From positions 124,001 to 188,000 of the forward strand of contig NZ_AJLN01000116.1 of assembly GCF_000317285.1 (NCBI RefSeq): a stretch of 64,000 bases of DNA, written 5' to 3'. The notes under the pieces are model-generated. The model made no database searches. It was not told the origin of the DNA and worked only from the letters and a program-made list of their open reading frames with translations. The position numbers and the translations under genes were made by a program. Every line of letters starts with the position of its first letter. The stretch's first letter is position 1. Source of the DNA: Chlorogloeopsis fritschii PCC 6912 (GTDB lineage Bacteria; Cyanobacteriota; Cyanobacteriia; Cyanobacteriales; Nostocaceae). Of this stretch, positions 50,690 to 60,889 are shown one piece after another.

Positions 50690-53047
50690 TTAATTGAGTA
50701 AACCCTTCTCCTTCAGCGCTTCCAAAACTGCCTGAGCATCAGGTGAACCCTGACGGTAGAATACAGGCGGCTGACCTAAAGGAGCATCTATCTGCTGATA
50801 CATGCCTTGGGCTACATTACCGTAAGTATTGCCACTCCACAGGTGAACCCATTTACCAATGGGCAAATAAACATTAACACTAGTCGCGCCCGGCTTTAAA
50901 ACTGGTGCAATTAAAAACTCACTTCCCAGTAAAAACTCATCTTCGATTTTGTAAGTATTGGGGTCATCGGGATAGTGTAAAAATAGATGGCGAACGAGCG
51001 GATATCCTGTTGTTGCTGCTTCTGCCATTAATTTTTTCCTATATCCAGCAAACGCCGCATAAATTTTTGCCCAGTAACTGAAAGTGGCTAATGTTTCATC
51101 GTTAGTATTAAACTGGACGTTGGCATCGGGCTGGTTACCTTCGTGGGTGCGGAATATTGGGCTAAAGGCATTCATTTCCATCCACCGAAAGAGGAGTTCT
51201 TTAGAACGCTTGAAGCCAATACCCAAAGCGAGCAAAATTGGGTAGGCAATACTCGTGTAGCCACCAATATCACTGTGGTTAATGCTAAACCCAGATATTC
51301 CACCGCTAATTAATCCTTTCAGGGCGCTGGGCATACCGTCGTTTTCTTTCCAGGTGACGTTTTGATCGCCCAACCACATAGCTGTACTAAAAAGAGGAGT
51401 TTTGAGGTATCCGGCGCGATTGAAAAACCATACTTCACCTTCTTTACCAACTTCTGCGATCGCCTCCCGATTTACTTGTGCCCAGTCAACTGCATACTGA
51501 TTGTGATAGCTGAGTCCTGATTCTTGGGAATAAAACTTACCATCAAACTGTGCTGCTTCTGCGAAGTCTGCCATCCAAAATTTTGCACCGTTGCCTAGTA
51601 TCTCTTCTTTAATTAGGCTTTTAAACCATTCACGGGCATTCGGGTTACTTAAATCAACAAGAGCGGCAGCAAAATCAGTATTATCCACAAGATAAATCTC
51701 TCCTGCTTCGTCCTTGACCAAAAAATCTTGTTCTTCTGCTTCTTGGTAAAGGTTTCGTCTACCTTGAATTTGTTCTGAAGGAGGATTGACTAAAAAAGGG
51801 TTGATATACACACCAACACTAATTCCTTCCTGAGCTAAATCGGCTACTAATTCTTTCCAGTTAGGATAAGTATTTTCATCTAACTGCCAATTCCACCACA
51901 ATTGTTTGCCGATCGCAGTTTTGCGTTGCCCTACCCAGTCTTGTAACCAAAAACCAGCAATGGGAGTGTTGAAAGCGCGTAGCTTTTCCCAGACAGATTG
52001 TACTAACCGAGTGCCACCCTGCATCCCAACAATGGCACCATAGTTCACCCACTCCGGAAGAGGTGCCATCCGCCCCGTGTGGGCGGTATACAGTTCTATC
52101 AACTCCAATGGAGTCTCACCAGCAAGAATTCGCCCCTGCATCCGGTTAGAAAAAATTCTCACGCTGGCTGTTTCTTTTTCTCGCAGATCGAATACAGAAG
52201 GTTCGGTATTCATCAAAAACAGCGATCGCATTTTGCTGGTAATAAAATGAGGTGCTGGAGCATAGCTGGAGAACATTGTACCTGCTACCCCTAGCAAATT
52301 CAGGGTTTTGGGGCCGGGATCTCCACGCCCGATTCCACCTTCTTCGGTTACAATTCGCACTTCATAACCTTTGCAATCAATTCGAGAAAACTGCTCGCCG
52401 AAGCCGTAAAAGTGTTCGTCAGCCGATGTAGCAAATCGTAATTGAGCTAGATTGATGTCGTCACCAATGATATGCAAGTAAAAATCGAGTTGTTTCGAGC
52501 CAGAAGTACGGAAGTATAGTGCGTATTGGGCGCTTTCGCCTTGAGATCGTGATTCCTGGAGACGTCCAAAAATCACTAAGAAATCTCCTGCTTCCTCAAT
52601 CCGATCTACCGTTTGATTGGGAAATTGGGACTTCCTATTTTCATCAATCTCTACCGAACCGCGTTCCTCAATAATTTCCAGGTGTACTTTCGCACCAGCA
52701 ATAAAATTCTGACCAGCAGGTGTGTGCCATATTATCTTGGATGGATTGTCTGCATGATTGATGTACAGATAGGGCTTCTGTGTATCAGCACCCTGCCAAT
52801 TGATTGTAAATTCCCCTAACTGATAAGTTTGGCTAGGAACAACTGTAGCGATCGCACCAAAATCGATAACTTTTGGACGAAAAATGATCCGGAAAGGTTT
52901 AGTCAGCACTCGCAGGAGCCGCCTTACTACCCAACCAGAAGCACGCACTCTGGACTTTGGTCGTTTTACCTGTTTTTGGAGTTGCTGTAGCTGTTTAAAA
53001 GTTAACGCTTCTGGGGTGTTTTCCTGGTAGTCCTGGGGAGAAGGCAT
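50690..53047 (-). CDS. GH31 alpha-glycosidase, YihQ (sulfoquinovosidase)-like
   Basis: The 785-residue GH31 enzyme has an N-terminal beta domain and a catalytic barrel with nucleophile D494 (KFWMADFAEAAQ) and acid/base D561 (MWLGDQNVTW). The barrel resembles E. coli YihQ, which hydrolyses sulfoquinovosides. Aligned by spacing to the YihQ pocket residues I recall, Q343, Q369, W385 and Y597 are kept, but the Arg that binds the sulfonate is Gln382 here (IGKQLWWNW). It is therefore a YihQ relative whose substrate may not be sulfonated. It is predicted cytoplasmic: the basic N-terminal stretch contains no signal peptide. Confidence 0.85.
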   Translation of the reverse strand: MPSPQDYQENTPEALTFKQLQQLQKQVKRPKSRVRASGWVVRRLLRVLTKPFRIIFRPKVIDFGAIATVVPSQTYQLGEFTINWQGADTQKPYLYINHADNPSKIIWHTPAGQNFIAGAKVHLEIIEERGSVEIDENRKSQFPNQTVDRIEEAGDFLVIFGRLQESRSQGESAQYALYFRTSGSKQLDFYLHIIGDDINLAQLRFATSADEHFYGFGEQFSRIDCKGYEVRIVTEEGGIGRGDPGPKTLNLLGVAGTMFSSYAPAPHFITSKMRSLFLMNTEPSVFDLREKETASVRIFSNRMQGRILAGETPLELIELYTAHTGRMAPLPEWVNYGAIVGMQGGTRLVQSVWEKLRAFNTPIAGFWLQDWVGQRKTAIGKQLWWNWQLDENTYPNWKELVADLAQEGISVGVYINPFLVNPPSEQIQGRRNLYQEAEEQDFLVKDEAGEIYLVDNTDFAAALVDLSNPNAREWFKSLIKEEILGNGAKFWMADFAEAAQFDGKFYSQESGLSYHNQYAVDWAQVNREAIAEVGKEGEVWFFNRAGYLKTPLFSTAMWLGDQNVTWKENDGMPSALKGLISGGISGFSINHSDIGGYTSIAYPILLALGIGFKRSKELLFRWMEMNAFSPIFRTHEGNQPDANVQFNTNDETLATFSYWAKIYAAFAGYRKKLMAEAATTGYPLVRHLFLHYPDDPNTYKIEDEFLLGSEFLIAPVLKPGATSVNVYLPIGKWVHLWSGNTYGNVAQGMYQQIDAPLGQPPVFYRQGSPDAQAVLEALKEKGLLN

Positions 53048-53364
53048 ATTCTTACTTCCTATACTGATGAAATTACTTACAATACTATTAGTTATATGTA
53101 TTTAAATTAACTTTATCTATCGTCTCAAGAAAATTTATAGTTTTTGTCACACATCGAAAAGATTTTTCATCAGTGTGACAAAAAAATTCAGTACGTTAGG
53201 ATAATCCGTAACGCACGCTAGTACATATAGGTAATTTCAACCAAGAAAGGAGTAATTCCCGACTGACTTGGAAATAACGGCTAGGAACTAGAGAAAAGAG
53301 ATTCGTTACCAGGTTGAACCTGGTAACGAGAAACGAGAACTAGAGCCTCTGGCTCTCAATCATC
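53048..53364. other. Intergenic region with palindrome
   Basis: The 317-bp gap contains a perfect 12+1+12 palindrome at 53304-53328 (CGTTACCAGGTT, G, AACCTGGTAACG), related to 7268-7295. A stretch GAACTAGAGCCTCTGGCTCT (about 53337-53356) follows. No gene is seen. Confidence 0.6.
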
Positions 53365-53793
53365 CTAGCCTTGCAGCTGTTCGCTCAGACGTTGCTCTAA
53401 CATTTCTAATAAGCTATCAACATCCTTGCCAACTTGTTCAAAACAAACTGGCGGTGCTGGTTGTGATTCAAAATGAATTAACTTAATTTGGTCTTTTCCA
53501 ATAGCAATCATCACGACTTCCATTTCAGGTTGATAATGCGCCACAATTCCCAAAATTTCCTGAAGTCTGTTCTCAACTTTCAGATTTAAGTTCTCTACTG
53601 CTTCTTGGGGACAGTACACAAAATGCGGCTTTGGTTGCAAGTCAATACCGATAGTACCTTTGCTGTCACCATTTTCTAACCACAAGCCCCAAGCTAGTGC
53701 CGCCAGTTCTTGCTGATGGGTTTTGATAAATTGATCGAGTTGGCGACGCCACTTATTCTCTGGTGATTCCGGTTGGGTAGTACCAAATATCAT
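53365..53793 (-). CDS. Conserved cyanobacterial protein, possibly CcmS-like carboxysome chaperone
   Basis: The 142-residue soluble acidic protein contains WRRQLDQFIKTHQQELAALA then WGLWLENGDSKGTIGIDLQP. Next come PHFVYCPQEAVENLN and IKLIHFESQPAPPVCFEQVG. This matches my recollection of the cyanobacterial family described as beta-carboxysome assembly chaperone CcmS, which acts on CcmK shell proteins. No ccm gene is adjacent, so the name is given with caution. The family is conserved in cyanobacteria in any case. Confidence 0.6.
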   Translation of the reverse strand: MIFGTTQPESPENKWRRQLDQFIKTHQQELAALAWGLWLENGDSKGTIGIDLQPKPHFVYCPQEAVENLNLKVENRLQEILGIVAHYQPEMEVVMIAIGKDQIKLIHFESQPAPPVCFEQVGKDVDSLLEMLEQRLSEQLQG

Positions 53794-53800
53794 ATTTAAC

Positions 53801-53918
53801 TAGGGGACAGGGGATAGAGGATAGGGGACAGGTTAGTTCTACTTTCTATATGAAGATGCATATTATTAGCCTGCGGAGGCAGGCTTGGTCTGTGTAGCCT
53901 CAGGCTTCTAGCCTGAGG
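53801..53918. repeat. Heptamers and two palindromes upstream of the 142-residue gene
   Basis: GGGGACA/GGGATAG-type heptamers lie at about 53802-53832. A GCCTGC...GCAGGC palindrome follows at 53869-53884, then a perfect 9-bp stem CCTCAGGCT/AGCCTGAGG with a 3-nt loop at 53898-53918. All are dispersed-repeat types. Confidence 0.7.
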
Positions 53919-53979
53919 GTGTTAATGTGCAGCCTCTTAATAGAAAATCATCTCACGCCAAGAGGCAATGTTGACATAC

Positions 53980-55788
53980 TTACCTTAAACCAGACTGGAC
54001 GCGCCATAAACTAGCATAAACTCCGTTTTGCTCTAGCAGTTGCTCATGAGTTCCAGACTCGACAAATTTTCCGTGTTCCATGACATAGATACGATCGCTA
54101 TTACGAATAGTAGAAAGACGGTGAGCGATCGCGATCGTTGTTCGATTGACAGTGATGCGTTCTAGCGATCGCTGAATTGCTGCTTCTGTTTCGTTATCTA
54201 CGGCTGAGGTGGCTTCATCTAAAATCAGAATTGGCGGATTTTTGAGTACGGCGCGGGCGATCGCTATTCGTTGGCGTTGCCCGCCCGATAGCTTTTGCCC
54301 TCGTTCGCCCACTATTGTTTCATATCCTTGGGGCAAACTGGTAATAAATTCATGCGCCTCTGCGATTTTAGCTGCCATAATAATTTCTCGCTCGCTAGCA
54401 TCAAAGCTTCCGTAGGCAATATTCTCTGCCACAGTACCATGAAATAAAAATACATCCTGACTCACCAAACCAATACAGCGACGTAAATCTTGCAATCTTA
54501 GCTTTTGGATATCAAAACCATCTAGAGTGATTTCTCCTGACTGCACTTCGTAAAACCGCAATAAAAGTTTAACTAAAGTGCTTTTCCCAGAACCAGTAGA
54601 ACCAACAATAGCGATCGTTTTCCCCGCCGGAATCATTAATGACAAATTCTTGATTACTGGTTGCCTGCCTTGATAAGCAAAAGTAATATGCTTAAATTCC
54701 ACTTCCCCACGCACTTCTTTTAAAGGTAGCGGCACATCTCCCGGATGCATCGCAATAGGAGTATCCAACAAATTCATGACTCGATTGGTGGAAGCCATTG
54801 CTCGTTGATATTGATCAAAAGTCTCGCCTAATCTAGTTAAAGGCCACAGCAAGCGCTGAATTAAAAAAACTAAAACGCTATATGCGCCTACAGAAATTGT
54901 GCCTCGAACCGCTGCCAACCCACCATAGAATAACAATGCTGTGAATCCCACTAAAATCAGCATCCTAATTAAAGGAATGTAGGCAGCAGAAAGTCTAATT
55001 GCTTTGGCATTACTACGGCGATATGCTTCACTTTCTACTGCTAAACGCGAGATTTCGTAATCTTCGGCAGTGAAACTTTTAATAGTAGTAATTCCACTGA
55101 GATTGTTCGCTAGGCGAGAATTAAGTAAACCTACCTTTTCTCGAACATCGGCGTAGCGAGGCGCAAGCACATCCTGATAAGCAAATGTTCCCCAAATAAT
55201 AAAAGGTATAGGTAACATTGCCATCCAAGCCACACTAGGAGCCACAATAAAGAAAGCGCCACCAATAATGATTACAGTTGTTGCAACTTGGATAATGTCA
55301 TTTGCTCCTGTATCCAAAAAACGCTCCAGTTGGTTGATATCATCACTGAGGATAGACATCAAACCACCTGTGCTGCGTTCTTCAAAGTATGCCAGTTCCA
55401 AATCTTGTAAATGTTTGTAAGCATCCAGACGTAAATCATGCTGGATGGTTTGTGCCAAGTTACGCCATAGTCTGGCATAGGCATATTCAAAAATAGATTC
55501 TAAAATCCAAATAATGGCAGTCAAAAAAGCAAGAATTAAAAATTGTCCAAAAATATCTTTGATTCCCAACTGTGCAATGATAGAATCTTGCTGCTTTACT
55601 ACCACATCAACCGCGATGCCAATTAACCCTGGTGGTGCTAAGTCCATCAGCTTGTTAATAATGGAACAAGCACTAGCTTGCCAAAATTCTTTGCGATACT
55701 GCTGTCCATAGTTCAGCAGACGTTTGAGAGGATGGGTTGAATCTTTATCTTTTTTTACCACCTGACGAGAGTTGAATACCGTAGTCAC
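53980..55788 (-). CDS. ABC exporter, fused permease and ATPase
   Basis: Half-transporter of 602 residues: about six membrane helices (30-330), then an ATPase with Walker [11 protein letters not shown]-loop SQDVFLFHG, signature [14 protein letters not shown], Walker [13 protein letters not shown] and H-loop AIAHRLSTI. It resembles lipid or multidrug exporters of the MsbA/LmrA class and should work as a homodimer. The substrate is unknown. It is divergent from the prohibitin gene. Confidence 0.92.
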   Translation of the reverse strand: MTTVFNSRQVVKKDKDSTHPLKRLLNYGQQYRKEFWQASACSIINKLMDLAPPGLIGIAVDVVVKQQDSIIAQLGIKDIFGQFLILAFLTAIIWILESIFEYAYARLWRNLAQTIQHDLRLDAYKHLQDLELAYFEERSTGGLMSILSDDINQLERFLDTGANDIIQVATTVIIIGGAFFIVAPSVAWMAMLPIPFIIWGTFAYQDVLAPRYADVREKVGLLNSRLANNLSGITTIKSFTAEDYEISRLAVESEAYRRSNAKAIRLSAAYIPLIRMLILVGFTALLFYGGLAAVRGTISVGAYSVLVFLIQRLLWPLTRLGETFDQYQRAMASTNRVMNLLDTPIAMHPGDVPLPLKEVRGEVEFKHITFAYQGRQPVIKNLSLMIPAGKTIAIVGSTGSGKSTLVKLLLRFYEVQSGEITLDGFDIQKLRLQDLRRCIGLVSQDVFLFHGTVAENIAYGSFDASEREIIMAAKIAEAHEFITSLPQGYETIVGERGQKLSGGQRQRIAIARAVLKNPPILILDEATSAVDNETEAAIQRSLERITVNRTTIAIAHRLSTIRNSDRIYVMEHGKFVESGTHEQLLEQNGVYASLWRVQSGLR

Positions 55789-55892
55789 TGCCGTTTGCGA
55801 TTAAGTCAAAGAACTGATACTACCATGTTTGCCATTAATGAAGCGTCACCATATAGCTAGAAATACTTAACAATAATCAAAGGAGATAGGAT

Positions 55893-56735
55893 TTGAAAAA
55901 TCAGCAATTTGGTAGTTGGCAAAGCATAGTAGCAGGTGTTGCAATAGCAATACTTGTGATATTTGCTCTCAATTCCTTTATCATTATTAATCCAGGCGAA
56001 GCGGGGGTGTTAAGTATTTTGGGTAAAGCAAGAGATGGAGCTTTACTAGAGGGTATTCATATCAAACCACCATTTATCTCTAGAGTAGATGTATATGATG
56101 TAACGGTGCAAAAATACGAAATACCTGCTCAAAGTGCTACCAAAGATTTGCAAGAACTAACAGCTAAATTTGCTATCAATTTCCGCATCGATCCTCAACA
56201 AGTAGTTGAAATTAGAAGAAAACAGGGAAGTTTAGAGAATATTGTCTCTAAAATAATCGCTCCTCAAACTCAAGAATCTTTTAAAATTGCAGCGGCAAGG
56301 AGGACAGTAGAAGAGGCAATTACCAAAAGAAATGAACTAAAGGAAGATTTTGATACAGCTTTGGGACAACGCTTAGATAAATATGGGATAATTGTTTTAG
56401 ATACTAGTGTGATTGACTTAACATTCTCTCCAGAATTTGCAAAAGCAGTTGAAGATAAACAAATTGCGGAACAAAGAGCGCAAAGAGCTGTCTACATAGC
56501 ACAGGAAGCTGAACAAGAAGCACAAGCAGATATTAATCGTGCCAAGGGAAAAGCTGAGGCTCAAAGACTTTTAGCAGAAACACTAAAAGCCCAAGGAGGG
56601 CAGTTAGTTCTACAAAAGGAAGCAATTGAAGCGTGGAAAAACGGTGGTGCTCAAATGCCAAAAGTTCTTGTCATTGGTAAAGACTCTCAAAGCAGTGTAC
56701 CCTTCCTTTTTAATGTAAGTAATATGCAGGAATAA
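55893..56735 (+). CDS. Prohibitin/SPFH-domain membrane protein
   Basis: The 280-residue band-7 protein has an N-terminal membrane anchor (SIVAGVAIAILVIFALNSFI), an SPFH domain (VNPGEAG-like IINPGEAGVLSILGKARDGA to RLDKYGIIVLDTSVIDLTFS) and an Ala/Glu/Gln-rich coiled coil. It ends near QMPKVLVIGKDSQSSVPFLF. Prohibitins form ring scaffolds that organise membranes and proteases. The start is a TTG at 55893 with AAGGAG at 55879-55884; no in-frame ATG precedes the anchor. Confidence 0.9.
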   Translation: MKNQQFGSWQSIVAGVAIAILVIFALNSFIIINPGEAGVLSILGKARDGALLEGIHIKPPFISRVDVYDVTVQKYEIPAQSATKDLQELTAKFAINFRIDPQQVVEIRRKQGSLENIVSKIIAPQTQESFKIAAARRTVEEAITKRNELKEDFDTALGQRLDKYGIIVLDTSVIDLTFSPEFAKAVEDKQIAEQRAQRAVYIAQEAEQEAQADINRAKGKAEAQRLLAETLKAQGGQLVLQKEAIEAWKNGGAQMPKVLVIGKDSQSSVPFLFNVSNMQE

Positions 56736-56812
56736 ACCTAAGTTTCAACTGAAACGTAGATCTAGCCCTCATCAGCAACAGAGTACACACCTAGTAGATA
56801 ATAAACAGATTT

Positions 56813-57229
56813 ATGTCAAGCAAAAATCAGACTAACTTCACGATCGCAGACGCCAAAAAAGTTCTGAATAAGTTCAATTGTGTAGATATTGCACCAAAAA
56901 TTAAGCCGTCAGAAAAAACTTTAATTCGTGAAGCTTTACTTTTGATTGCCAAACTTTCTGATTACCAAATTTTAGGTATTTGTGCTGATACAGAAGCAGA
57001 AGGGATGTTAGCGATGAAAACATATTCCTTGGCTTTGGGTTATGAACCACCAAGTAATTTACCTGCAATTGAAGGGCCTGTTTATATTAAATTAAATGGC
57101 AAAAATGGTGTGTGCCATATCGATTCTTATTTTGGGCATCATCGCGGTGTGTTGGTATCATGTCAGTCTTTTTCTCCTAATGGTATTAACGAAATGTACG
57201 GTCATTTACCCCTAGACTTATTTGTATAA
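56813..57229 (+). CDS. DUF1824-family protein
   Basis: The 138-residue soluble protein has EKTLIREALLLIAKLSDYQI then LGICADTEAEGMLAMKTYSL, GPVYIKLNGKNGVCHIDSYF and GHHRGVLVSCQSF. It matches the pattern I know as DUF1824, a cyanobacterial family of unknown function. It lies 77 bp downstream of the prohibitin gene in the same direction and is possibly co-transcribed. Confidence 0.75.
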   Translation: MSSKNQTNFTIADAKKVLNKFNCVDIAPKIKPSEKTLIREALLLIAKLSDYQILGICADTEAEGMLAMKTYSLALGYEPPSNLPAIEGPVYIKLNGKNGVCHIDSYFGHHRGVLVSCQSFSPNGINEMYGHLPLDLFV

Positions 57230-57365
57230 TAGGGTGAATAATGGTAAGTTAATGTACCATTTACAATAATGATGCGATAGAAAAGGCTCGTAGTAGCACG
57301 ATCTGAGCAAAAGTTGACTACCAAAACCATAGACTTCTTGCAACAATCACTATCTAGATTAATTA

Positions 57366-57420
57366 CAACCACAGATAGACACCGATAAACACAGATTTTA
57401 TTTGTGTCCATCTGTGGTCG
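57366..57420. repeat. Dispersed palindrome, copy C
   Basis: Begins CAACCACAGATAGACACCGA and ends TTTGTGTCCATCTGTGGTCG. Same size as copy B, and its 3' flank (ATAGAATGAGTGCAAGAGG, 57433-57451) is shared. It lies about 50 bp upstream of the ABC-F gene, so it may be in that gene's leader. Confidence 0.85.
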
Positions 57421-57469
57421 AATTGTTTAACAATAGAATGAGTGCAAGAGGTTTAAATTTGAAATTATT

Positions 57470-59401
57470 ATGAGTCTGATTACACTGCAATCAGTTAAAA
57501 AAGATTTTGGCATTAAAGAAATTCTTAAAGATGCAAGCTTTAGTTTAGATGCAACTGATAAAGTCGGTTTAATTGGTACTAATGGTTCTGGCAAATCAAC
57601 ATTATTAAAAATGATTGCTGGATTAGAACCAATTGATGGCGGGCAAATTTTTGTTAATTCTGGTGCGAAAATTATATACTTGCCCCAACAGCCAGATTTA
57701 GATGAGAATCATACAGTTTTAGAGCAAGTTTTTGCTGATAGTGGTGAAGAAATGGCTTTGGTACGTGAGTATGAAGAAATTTCCGAACAATTAGCTCACG
57801 AGCCAGACAATAGTCAGTTGATGTCTCGCCTTTCTGCGGTAATGCAGCGTATGGATGCAAATGGTGCTTGGGAATTAGAAACCAACGCTAAAATCATCCT
57901 CTCCAAATTAGGAATTACAGATTTTAATGCTCGCATCGAAACTTTGTCTGGAGGTTATCGCAAGCGTATCGCTTTAGCCACAGCTTTGCTATCAGAGCCA
58001 GATTTATTATTGATGGATGAGCCAACAAACCATTTAGATGCAAATTCTGTCGAGTGGCTGCAAAGTTATTTAAATCGCTATCGTGGTGCGCTGTTGCTGA
58101 TTACTCACGATCGCTATTTTTTAGATCGCGTCACCAACCGCATTATAGAAATCGATCGAGGCGACATCTATACCTACTCTGGGAATTATTCATACTATCT
58201 AGAAAAGAAAGCCGAAGCAGAAGAATCCGCTCTGAGCAGTCAGCGTAAATTTCAGGGAGTATTGCGGCGCGAATTGGAATGGTTGAAAAGAGGGCCAAAA
58301 GCCAGAAGTACTAAACAAAAAGCTAGAATAGATCGGATTAGTGATATGCAAGCAACTGAGTTTAAACAAGCTCAGGGAAAAGTTGATATTTCTACAGCCA
58401 GTCGTCGGATCGGCAAAAAAGTTATCGAACTGGAAAATATTTCCAAAGCTTACAATGGGCGTACCTTAATTAAAAATTTTACCTACGAATTTAACCCAGA
58501 AGACCGGATTGGCATTATTGGTGGTAATGGTGCGGGTAAGTCTACATTGATGGATATTATTACCGGGCGCGTGCAGCCGGATGCGGGTAATGTGGACATT
58601 GGTACTACCATTCACATTGGCTATTTTGACCAACATTCTGAAGAATTATTGACAGCGTTGAACGAAAATCAGCGCGTGATTGAATACATTAAAGAAGAAG
58701 GGGAATACGTTCAAATTTCTGACGGTACTAAAATTACTGCTTCCCAAATGCTAGAGCGATTTTTATTTCCTGGGAATCAGCAATATGCTCCCATTCATAA
58801 ACTTTCTGGAGGAGAAAAACGACGCTTATTTTTATTGCGCGTTTTGATGGGTGCCCCGAATGTTTTGATATTAGATGAACCGACGAATGATTTGGATGTA
58901 CAAACGTTAGCAATTCTGGAAGAATATTTAGAAGATTTTAACGGCTGTGTGATTGTTGTCTCCCACGATCGCTATTTTCTCGATCGGACAGTAGATACTA
59001 TCTTTGCCCTCGAAGAAGGAGGAAATATTCGACAGTATCCTGGTAATTACTCAGTTTATCTAGATTACAAAAAAGCTGAAGAAGAAAAGCAGCAAGCAAC
59101 TAATAATACTAAGGAAAAGCCGAAAAATTTAGAGGCAGAGAAAGTAAATTCTCAACCCCCACAACCAGAACAGAAAAAACGGCGCAGACTCTCAACTTGG
59201 GAAAGGCGGGAATTTGAAGAACTCGAAGGTAAAATTGCTCAATTAGAAGCTGAGAAAACAGAAACAGAAAAAGCGCTCTCCAAAGTGCCGCCAGGCAATT
59301 ACACCCAAGTACAAAAACTCTACGAAGAGGTGGAAACACTAAAGCAAGCCATAGATGTGGCAACAGAGCGCTGGTTAGAATTAGCTGAAATGGAGTCTTA
59401 G
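57470..59401 (+). CDS. ABC-F family ATPase (Uup/EttA class)
   Basis: Cytosolic tandem-ATPase of 643 residues without membrane helices. Site 1 has GTNGSGKSTLLKMIAG, LSGGYRKRIALATALL and LLLMDEPTNHLD. Site 2 has GGNGAGKSTLMDI, LSGGEKRRLFLLRVLM and LILDEPTNDLD. The linker between them is the P-site-tRNA-interaction-motif-like charged helix pair (about 235-310). A Glu/Lys-rich C-terminal coiled coil (about 535-640) points to the Uup type. Such proteins act on the ribosome or on nucleic acid. Confidence 0.92.
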   Translation: MSLITLQSVKKDFGIKEILKDASFSLDATDKVGLIGTNGSGKSTLLKMIAGLEPIDGGQIFVNSGAKIIYLPQQPDLDENHTVLEQVFADSGEEMALVREYEEISEQLAHEPDNSQLMSRLSAVMQRMDANGAWELETNAKIILSKLGITDFNARIETLSGGYRKRIALATALLSEPDLLLMDEPTNHLDANSVEWLQSYLNRYRGALLLITHDRYFLDRVTNRIIEIDRGDIYTYSGNYSYYLEKKAEAEESALSSQRKFQGVLRRELEWLKRGPKARSTKQKARIDRISDMQATEFKQAQGKVDISTASRRIGKKVIELENISKAYNGRTLIKNFTYEFNPEDRIGIIGGNGAGKSTLMDIITGRVQPDAGNVDIGTTIHIGYFDQHSEELLTALNENQRVIEYIKEEGEYVQISDGTKITASQMLERFLFPGNQQYAPIHKLSGGEKRRLFLLRVLMGAPNVLILDEPTNDLDVQTLAILEEYLEDFNGCVIVVSHDRYFLDRTVDTIFALEEGGNIRQYPGNYSVYLDYKKAEEEKQQATNNTKEKPKNLEAEKVNSQPPQPEQKKRRRLSTWERREFEELEGKIAQLEAEKTETEKALSKVPPGNYTQVQKLYEEVETLKQAIDVATERWLELAEMES

Positions 59402-59420
59402 AGAATATCAACAGTATCAA

Positions 59421-60773
59421 TTATACCCAAATATCAGAGGTGCAATCGCCACCTGGATAACGCATTTCGTGCGCACGAGCGGGGCCAGCTGGTTCTTTAC
59501 TAAAATCAACGTAGAAATCATGGTTAATTTTCATACCGCCATTTTCAGTATCGCAGTCAATCTGCAACAAATAGGAACCTGTCTTGGATAAATTCGGGTA
59601 AAACTGATTATCCCAACTACTAAATAGAGAATTTGTGACATAAAGCCGCTTACCATCCAAACTTAGTTGTAGCATCTGCGGGCCACCAGCCAATTTATGA
59701 GCTTGAACTTCGCTGCCATTACCAAGCAAACCACCGCACCAAACCTGTCCCGTGAGTTGGGGTTGGGAAGGGTTGCTGATGTCATACTGACGAATATCGC
59801 CGTGCAACCAGTTGGAGAAGTAAACAAAGCGATCGTCCATTGAAATCAGGATATCGGTAATTAAAGATGGTACGGGAATTGGCCAGCCTTCTACTTCCAC
59901 CGAGGCTACATCAATAACTTTTTCTATTTGCCAATGTCCGTTGGATTTGTACCAGTGCCAAACATTACTGCTGAGTGCAGCACCAACAAATCCATGCGTA
60001 CTCTCAGGGTTATGGTGAAAACGCACTTCTAAGGGGATGGTTCCTTCTTCACCTAAATCAAAACTTTCAATAATTTCGTGTTTTGACCAATCCCAGAAAT
60101 GCAAATGATGCCCGTATTTTCCGGCTGCTACGTCATTCAACTCAAAACCAGGATAAAAAGTTTTCGGTGCGCCCCATTCGCTACTCACCATGACATTATG
60201 TCGCGGTTGATACCAGAAATCGTAATTAAACCGCATGGCGTCGGCTTGACGTTCCCAGCGCCCGACAATATCAAAATTCTTGTCCAGCAACAAAAAGCCG
60301 CCGGGGCCATTGCCTTCACCATCACCTAACATAGAAATCATTACGTGGCTATCGGCTAGGCAGTGGACTGTGTGAGGGGCTGTTAAATTGGTTTTTGCTT
60401 TGATTTCTTCTGGTTCAATGATTTTATAAAGTTTGGGAGTACGGGCATCTGCCGTATCAACAATATAAACTCGGCTAGAACGCAGTCCAGGAATAACTAA
60501 AAAGCGCCGAGATTTACTGCTATCACTATGACACGAGCTGCAAGCATTCCAGCCAAAATGATGTAATTCATCGCCAAGATAGGGCATAGGCAGACGATGA
60601 ATGACTTGAGAGTAAGTCGGGGAATTGGGATCGACATCTACAGTGGCAAGATAATCTGGTGCTTCGATACCTGTACCTGTATAGAGGGCGATCGCATAAA
60701 GAATCTTTTCGCGTTCTGCTTTAATTGCCGCTTCTGGAGAAGCGTAGCCAGGGCCGCAACAAGCATGAGTCAT
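59421..60773 (-). CDS. Selenium-binding protein SBP56 family (methanethiol-oxidase-like)
   Basis: The 450-residue beta-propeller starts [20 protein letters not shown]. It has the family motifs [20 protein letters not shown] (metal-binding His/Cys), [20 protein letters not shown] and [14 protein letters not shown], with [18 protein letters not shown] at the end. Bacterial and human members oxidise methanethiol to H2O2, formaldehyde and H2S using copper; the cyanobacterial role is not settled. It is convergent with the ABC-F gene with only 19 bp between the stops. Confidence 0.92.
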   Translation of the reverse strand: MTHACCGPGYASPEAAIKAEREKILYAIALYTGTGIEAPDYLATVDVDPNSPTYSQVIHRLPMPYLGDELHHFGWNACSSCHSDSSKSRRFLVIPGLRSSRVYIVDTADARTPKLYKIIEPEEIKAKTNLTAPHTVHCLADSHVMISMLGDGEGNGPGGFLLLDKNFDIVGRWERQADAMRFNYDFWYQPRHNVMVSSEWGAPKTFYPGFELNDVAAGKYGHHLHFWDWSKHEIIESFDLGEEGTIPLEVRFHHNPESTHGFVGAALSSNVWHWYKSNGHWQIEKVIDVASVEVEGWPIPVPSLITDILISMDDRFVYFSNWLHGDIRQYDISNPSQPQLTGQVWCGGLLGNGSEVQAHKLAGGPQMLQLSLDGKRLYVTNSLFSSWDNQFYPNLSKTGSYLLQIDCDTENGGMKINHDFYVDFSKEPAGPARAHEMRYPGGDCTSDIWV

Positions 60774-60889
60774 ATTTTACACCTCCGATGAATTCTTAGA
60801 AATCATATGCAGACTATTCCTATTTTCTCGGATGCATACACTGGAAGTATAATCAAAACTTTGTCTTAAAGATTTTCTAGATATATCTT

